Positions 59,625-64,000 of a stretch of DNA of 64,000 bases are shown here, piece after piece. Every line of letters starts with the position of its first letter. The stretch's first letter is position 1. Position numbers and translations under genes: made by a program. Below the pieces are notes generated by a model. That model searched no databases. It had not been told where the DNA came from and saw only the letters and a program-made list of their open reading frames with translations. This stretch comes from Erysipelotrichaceae bacterium (GTDB lineage Bacteria; Bacillota_I; Bacilli_A; Erysipelotrichales; Erysipelotrichaceae), in contig JAFRKI010000014.1 of assembly GCA_017431825.1 (NCBI GenBank), positions 1 to 64,000 on the forward strand, given 5' to 3'.

Positions 59625-60992
59625 ATGCGTAAGAACCGGATAGACCTCTTAAACGGCCCTATATACAGACAGATACTGCTGTTTTTCTTCCCGATAATGC
59701 TGGGAACTTTTTTCCAGCAGCTTTACAACACGGTCGATGCGATCGTAGTCGGTAATTTTGTCGGCAAGGAAGCGCTCGGTGCGGTAGGGGGTTCTACGGG
59801 TACTCTGATAAATCTGCTTATCGGTTTCATCAACGGCCTGGCCTCCGGCGCAACGGTCGTCATCGCCCAAAGCTATGGTGCCAAAGACGACAAAGGTGTA
59901 AGAGACGGCGTCCGTTCCGGCATGTTCCTGGGAATATCCCTGGGTACCGTTTTGATGGTACTGGGAATAATAATGACCCCGGGTCTTCTGCGGATACTTA
60001 ACGTTCCTGCGGACATCTTTCCGTATTCGCTGACCTATATGCGCATCTATCTGTTAGGACTGGTACCGACGATGATCTACAATGTCGGATCGGGCATCTT
60101 AAGAGCGGTGGGAGACTCCAAGAGACCGCTGTATTTCCTGATCGTTTCCTGTATCATCAACATCATCCTCGACATCCTGCTGGTAGCCGTTTTCAGACTG
60201 GGCGTCGTGGGCGTAGCCCTGGCGACCATCGTTTCCCAGCTGGCATCCGCAGTCCTGGTCATCCATGTCCTGGGCAAGGGAGAAGCGGTCTATTTCGATC
60301 TGAAGGACTTCGGTTATGATAAGAAGATCCTGGGCCGGATCATCGTCATCGGTCTGCCGATGGGACTGCAGTCCATCCTTTATTCGGTATCCAATCTTTT
60401 CATCCAGTCGGAAGTAAACATCTACGGTACCGATACGGTCGCAGCCTATACGGCTTTCGGAAAGATCGATGCCATCTTCTGGATGATATCGACGGCCTAC
60501 GGTGCGGCTACGGTAACGATAGTCGGACAGTGCTTCGGTGCCGGCAAGATCGACAGAGCCAAGAAGGCCTGCTGGACGGCGGTACTGATGTATGTGATAA
60601 GCTCCGCCATCATTTCCCTGTCCTGCTGTCTTTTGGGCAACGGGCTTTACAACCTCTTTACCGATGACGCCAACGTCATCAGGATCGGCCTGGAGATGCT
60701 GCTGTTCATCGCACCGTTCTGGACCAGTTTCGTTTTCGTGGAGATCTTCTCCTGTGCCATCAGAGCCTGCGGCGAATCGTTCAAGCCGATGCTCATTACC
60801 GCCATATGCATCTGCGGCTTAAGGATAATCTGGATCCTTTTCTATCCTTCAAACAGCGTTCTGGAAACGATGTACTGTTATCCCTTGAGCTGGATACTTA
60901 CCAGTATCGTCTTCCTGATCTACTTCCTGAAAGGCGGCTGGCTGAAACGTCAGTTAAGAAAAAGAGAGCTTTCACTTAAAACTGCTCAGTGA
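59625..60992 (+). CDS. MATE-family exporter
   Basis: The 455-aa protein has twelve hydrophobic segments in two repeats. It opens with GPIYRQILLFFFPIMLGTFFQQL and contains VDAIVVGNFVGKEALGAVGG, typical of the Firmicutes MATE branch (NorM/DinF-like). It exports unknown compounds. It is the second MATE in the window and not closely similar to the first at the N-terminus. No ribosome site is visible. Confidence 0.9.
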   Translation: MRKNRIDLLNGPIYRQILLFFFPIMLGTFFQQLYNTVDAIVVGNFVGKEALGAVGGSTGTLINLLIGFINGLASGATVVIAQSYGAKDDKGVRDGVRSGMFLGISLGTVLMVLGIIMTPGLLRILNVPADIFPYSLTYMRIYLLGLVPTMIYNVGSGILRAVGDSKRPLYFLIVSCIINIILDILLVAVFRLGVVGVALATIVSQLASAVLVIHVLGKGEAVYFDLKDFGYDKKILGRIIVIGLPMGLQSILYSVSNLFIQSEVNIYGTDTVAAYTAFGKIDAIFWMISTAYGAATVTIVGQCFGAGKIDRAKKACWTAVLMYVISSAIISLSCCLLGNGLYNLFTDDANVIRIGLEMLLFIAPFWTSFVFVEIFSCAIRACGESFKPMLITAICICGLRIIWILFYPSNSVLETMYCYPLSWILTSIVFLIYFLKGGWLKRQLRKRELSLKTAQ

Positions 60993-61003
60993 GCTTTTTC
61001 CTA

Positions 61004-61009
61004 TATAAT
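61004..61009 (+). promoter_or_regulatory. Candidate -10 box (TATAAT), leaderless start
   Basis: Same TATAATAAAGATATGAA as at 58859; ATG at 61016 follows after six bases. Confidence 0.5.
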
Positions 61010-61015
61010 AAAGAT

Positions 61016-61183
61016 ATGAAGAATATCGCACCATTCATGTCGATAGGTTTTACGGTCATCGGCACTTTTCTGCTGGCATATCTGATCGGTGTAAAGACCG
61101 GACATCTGGGTGCGGCTTTGGTGATCGGCGCTGTACTTTGCGTAGTGTACATCATCGATCTGATCAGAAGAGAACTTAAATGA
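61016..61183 (+). CDS. Small membrane protein, 55 aa
   Basis: MKNIAPFMSIGFTVIGTFLL... has two membrane helices separated by KTGH and ends in DLIRRELK. Its stop overlaps the start of the TsaC-like gene (ATGA), so it heads that operon. ATG at 61016 is chosen because TATAAT lies six bases upstream and the longer frame overlaps the MATE gene. Function unknown. Confidence 0.65.
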   Translation: MKNIAPFMSIGFTVIGTFLLAYLIGVKTGHLGAALVIGAVLCVVYIIDLIRRELK

Positions 61184-61791
61184 AGCTTTATAAAAAGGAA
61201 GATATAGAAGAGATAAAAGATGCGCTGTTGAGAGGCGAGATCATAGCTTTCGGCACCGATACGGTCTTCGGCCTGGCCTGTGTTTATGATGATCTCAAAG
61301 CCATAGAGAAGGTCTATGAAGCCAAGGGCAGAGACCATTCCAAAGCTCTGCCGATGATGTGTGCGGACTTTGAAATGATCGAAGAAGCCGCTTATGTCAG
61401 CAATGATGCCCGCAAGATCATGAAAGCCTTCATGCCGGGAGCGATCACGATCATCTATAAGAAAAAAGACAGCGTCGATGACTATGTGACCTCAGGCAAG
61501 GACAGCATCGGCATCAGGATCCCTGACGATGAATGGATACTGGAGCTCATAAGGCTTACGGGCAAGCCGCTGCTTGTCACAAGTGCCAATCTTTCGGACC
61601 GGGGTGCACTGTTTAAGTGGGAAGACGTATACAGAGACCTTGCAGGAAAGATCGACGGACTGGTAACGGAAGACGCCAGAGGCGAGCAGTCTTCGACCGT
61701 CGTTGACTGTTCAGGTGAAGAAATAAGAATACTTCGGGAAGGACCGATCAGTATAAAAGAAATCGAAGAAGCGATCAAGGAGCAAGTATGA
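61180..61791 (+). CDS. Sua5/YciO/YrdC-family threonylcarbamoyl-AMP synthase-like protein
   Basis: The 203-aa protein has GEIIAFGTDTVFGLACVYDD, RDHSKALPMMC and PLLVTSANLSDRGA, the core of the YrdC/TsaC fold. TsaC makes threonylcarbamoyl-AMP from Thr, bicarbonate and ATP, releasing pyrophosphate, for t6A tRNA modification. YciO-type relatives look similar. It overlaps both neighbours by four bases, including a pyrophosphatase gene downstream. Confidence 0.9.
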   Translation: MKLYKKEDIEEIKDALLRGEIIAFGTDTVFGLACVYDDLKAIEKVYEAKGRDHSKALPMMCADFEMIEEAAYVSNDARKIMKAFMPGAITIIYKKKDSVDDYVTSGKDSIGIRIPDDEWILELIRLTGKPLLVTSANLSDRGALFKWEDVYRDLAGKIDGLVTEDARGEQSSTVVDCSGEEIRILREGPISIKEIEEAIKEQV

Positions 61792-63398
61792 CAAATCCCA
61801 TCTATGTGACCGGGCACAAGAACCCCGACACCGATTCCATCGTCTCCGCCATTGCCTACAGTGAATATAAAAAGGCCAAAGGCTTTAACTGCGTAGCCGG
61901 AAGGATAGGACCGGTAAGCACCGATACCGAATACCTGCTGGAAAGATTCGGTTTTGACGATCCGGTACATTTATATTCCGCCAAATCAACGATCGAAGAA
62001 ATAGAATACGACAAGGCCGTACTCATCGATCCTTCATATAGCATCAAAGAAGCACTGACGGAGATCATCGAAACAGACGTCAGGACGCTTTTCGTGTGTG
62101 ATGAAGGAGCCAAGCTTCTGGGCGTCTTGTCTTTGAGTAATCTCAACAATCTCTGGACGGCTGACGAGAGATATCTTTCGAAACTTTTAAAGACCGCCAC
62201 CTTGGACAACATAATCAGGATCCTTAAGGCCAAGCTTCTGGTAAAAGCCGAGAAGTTTTCCCTTAACGGCAGGGTCGAGCTTTCTCCTAATGACGAGGAA
62301 GTCATAAACAGGAACGACATCATCATCACTTCCAGCAAGCGCCGCTTTAAACAGGCTCTTAAAGCCCATGCGGGACTGATCATCATCATCGGTCATTACG
62401 ATGAATTCGATGATCTTTTGGAAGAGGCCTTAAGAGCGGACATCAACGTCATCAGCACGAGATTAAGTGCCATGAAGATATCGAAGCTGATATATCAGAC
62501 ACCGACCGTCGACAAGGTCATGATCGAAGCCGATAAGGTCGTCACCGTATCGATCAACGAAACGGTCGATGCCGCTCTCAGCAAGGTTTCCAAATCAAGA
62601 TACAGATCCTATCCGATCATCAATGAAAACGGCATCGTCGTGGGAGCGCTCAGCCGTTATCATCTCCTCAACTATAAAAAGAAACAGTTCATCCTGGTGG
62701 ACCACAACGAAGTCAAACAGGCCATCGATGATGTGGAAACCGGTGAAGTCATCGAAATAGTCGACCATCACCGTTACGGCGGTTTCATTACGGCCAATCC
62801 GATCCAGATAACCACGATGGTCGTAGGAGCGACGGCCACCATCATTGCGAACAAGTATTTTGAAGACAAGATCAAGCTGAATGCCAATATGGCCGGACTG
62901 CTACTGGGCGCCATCCTTTCCGATACGATGAATTTCATGTCGCCGACGACAACGGCTCTTGACAAGGAAACAGCTGAAAAGCTTATGAAGATATCAGGTG
63001 TAAACAGCGACGAATTATACGGGGAGATCGTCAGACACGGCGAATCCCTGTCGAGCCGCAGGAGTATCGATATCCTATATGACGACTATAAGAACTATGA
63101 GATCAACGATATAAAGATCGGTATCTCCCAGGCTACCTGCAAGGACCGGGAAGAGTATCTGGCCGTGAAGGATCAGCTCAGTACCGCCATGGAGGAGGCC
63201 TGCAAGACAAGGGGTCTGGATCTCATGATGTGCATGCTGACGGACCCATCGGGCAGCGGATCCTATCTCTTATCCTGCGGAGACAGGAAGGACGTCATCT
63301 ATGAGATGTATCCGGGCAGAAAGGAAGACGAATTCGTCAAGAAGCTGATGTCCCGTAAGAAGCAGCTCCTGCCGGAGGTCATAAAGATCCTGTCATAA
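61788..63398 (+). CDS. ppaC: CBS-domain manganese-dependent inorganic pyrophosphatase (family II)
   Basis: The 536-aa DHH-family enzyme has VTGHKNPDTDSI at the N-terminus, LVDHNE and IVDHHRYGG, and a late C-terminal DHHA2 part with SSRRSID. An insert of about 240 residues (about 70-305) holds a CBS pair split by a DRTGG-like domain. CBS-PPases are regulated by adenine nucleotides. It hydrolyses pyrophosphate made by biosynthesis. It overlaps the TsaC-like gene by four bases and nagA by one. Confidence 0.94.
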   Translation: MTNPIYVTGHKNPDTDSIVSAIAYSEYKKAKGFNCVAGRIGPVSTDTEYLLERFGFDDPVHLYSAKSTIEEIEYDKAVLIDPSYSIKEALTEIIETDVRTLFVCDEGAKLLGVLSLSNLNNLWTADERYLSKLLKTATLDNIIRILKAKLLVKAEKFSLNGRVELSPNDEEVINRNDIIITSSKRRFKQALKAHAGLIIIIGHYDEFDDLLEEALRADINVISTRLSAMKISKLIYQTPTVDKVMIEADKVVTVSINETVDAALSKVSKSRYRSYPIINENGIVVGALSRYHLLNYKKKQFILVDHNEVKQAIDDVETGEVIEIVDHHRYGGFITANPIQITTMVVGATATIIANKYFEDKIKLNANMAGLLLGAILSDTMNFMSPTTTALDKETAEKLMKISGVNSDELYGEIVRHGESLSSRRSIDILYDDYKNYEINDIKIGISQATCKDREEYLAVKDQLSTAMEEACKTRGLDLMMCMLTDPSGSGSYLLSCGDRKDVIYEMYPGRKEDEFVKKLMSRKKQLLPEVIKILS

Positions 63399-64000
63399 TG
63401 AAAAGGATACTGTTTACCCACGGTCATCTGGTAGTGGATGGAAACCGGGAATATGAAGACGGAGCGATACTGGTAAACGGAGAGACCATCGAAGACGTCT
63501 TTATCAATGCCAATCACATAAAGAAGGACCTGGGAGAATACGAAGAAGCCGATCTTGAAGGCAGCATCGTCATGCCGGGCTTTTTCGATACGCACTGTCA
63601 TGGCGCTTTCGGCTTCGACTTCAATACCGCTTCCGGAGAAGAGCTGAATGAAGTGTCGAAGGAGTTTCTGAAAAAGGGGACCTGCAGCTTCTTTGCCACG
63701 CTTCTTAATAATGAAAAGCTGACCGGTCAGCTGGAAAAGCTTGATGATGCGGATACCGGTGGTGCCCGTTTCCTGGGTGTACATCTTGAGGGGCCTTTCC
63801 TTAACAGGAAATATAAAGGTGCGATCAACGGCGACTTCATTCTTGAACCGAGCACCGAGGAACTGGAAAGGATGCTGGGATCTTCCTCAAAGATCAGACA
63901 GATGACGATCGCTCCGGAACTGGAAGGAGCCAGAGAAGTTATTAAGTTGCTCAACGAAAAGGATGTAAGGGTCATGCTGGGACACAGCGATGCCCTGAAG
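63398..64000 (+). CDS. nagA: N-acetylglucosamine-6-phosphate deacetylase (partial, 3' end outside window)
   Basis: The first 201 codons are present. They include VMPGFFDTHCHGAFGFDF (metal His pair), GVHLEGPFLNRKYKGAIN (catalytic/metal Glu) and VMLGHSDA (metal His). NagA converts GlcNAc-6-P to GlcN-6-P in amino-sugar recycling. The ATG overlaps the pyrophosphatase stop (TAATG). It runs past the window edge. Confidence 0.94.
   Translation, partial: MKRILFTHGHLVVDGNREYEDGAILVNGETIEDVFINANHIKKDLGEYEEADLEGSIVMPGFFDTHCHGAFGFDFNTASGEELNEVSKEFLKKGTCSFFATLLNNEKLTGQLEKLDDADTGGARFLGVHLEGPFLNRKYKGAINGDFILEPSTEELERMLGSSSKIRQMTIAPELEGAREVIKLLNEKDVRVMLGHSDALK

Noticed and set aside
1..64000. CRISPR array, transposon or prophage
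   Set aside because: No regularly spaced repeats, transposase motifs or phage structural genes were seen on either strand.

Overview
The window looks like chromosomal DNA of an anaerobic, fermentative low-to-mid-GC Bacillota, most likely an Erysipelotrichales relative. This is an inference, since no rRNA is present. Supporting signs are AGGAGG-type ribosome binding sites, many hairpin-plus-U terminators, split transketolase and split glycine dehydrogenase, a tmRNA tag ending ELAFA, and S-box and glycine riboswitches. No phage, transposase, plasmid or CRISPR genes were seen.

Layout. 1-4668 (-): HAD phosphatase, rarA, YwaF-like membrane protein, uridine-kinase-like protein and a partial GtrA gene. 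4719-12717 (+): two-subunit transketolase, DUF4298 protein, MATE exporter, a short acidic ORF then mgtE, a GtrA/dtd/DUF951 cluster, secG, smpB, a membrane coiled-coil protein and a polysaccharide deacetylase. 12757-13104: ssrA. 13105-15850 is decayed: remnants of an AraC regulator, an alpha/beta hydrolase and a CotH protein surround a 65-aa ORF and an acyltransferase-like gene. 15851-24000 (+): an ABC-F gene behind a possible attenuator, a YtrB-like ABC cassette with an XRE/AbrB regulator, an Ig-like secreted protein, and an HMA/ZIP metal operon with a palindromic operator. 24035-27391: YwaF paralogue, small membrane protein, unknown protein and a GH25 lysozyme. 27423-31072: tRNA-Val(GAC) followed by two AT-rich genes of unknown function, one with ankyrin-like repeats.

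31225-35753 (-) is an icd-acn-gltA operon, the oxidative branch from citrate to 2-oxoglutarate. It lies beyond a SAM-I riboswitch whose own gene seems to be gone. A probable 6S RNA is divergent. 36232-38034: zinc-ribbon protein, DUF6794-like protein and a lipoprotein. 38131-38991: MBL-fold hydrolase and tRNA-Val(CAC). 39079-43304 (-): DUF4956, VTC-domain and CotH/lamin-tail operon. 43431-49934 (-): gcvT-gcvH-gcvPA-gcvPB-lplA-lpd under a tandem glycine riboswitch, a self-contained glycine cleavage and lipoylation unit. 50231-64000 is mostly +: YcaQ-like glycosylase, Fe-S aldo/keto reductase, GH13 glucosidase, membrane glycosyltransferase (-), a second acyltransferase-like gene, SemiSWEET, LURP-one protein, TrhA, a glutamine amidotransferase-like hydrolase, MATE, a TsaC-like protein, CBS pyrophosphatase and a partial nagA.

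The most noteworthy signals are regulatory: a repeated TATAAT-6 nt-ATG arrangement suggesting leaderless mRNAs, an Asp-rich leader ORF before mgtE, a MLLK mini-ORF with hairpin before the ABC-F gene, and the apparently orphaned SAM riboswitch.
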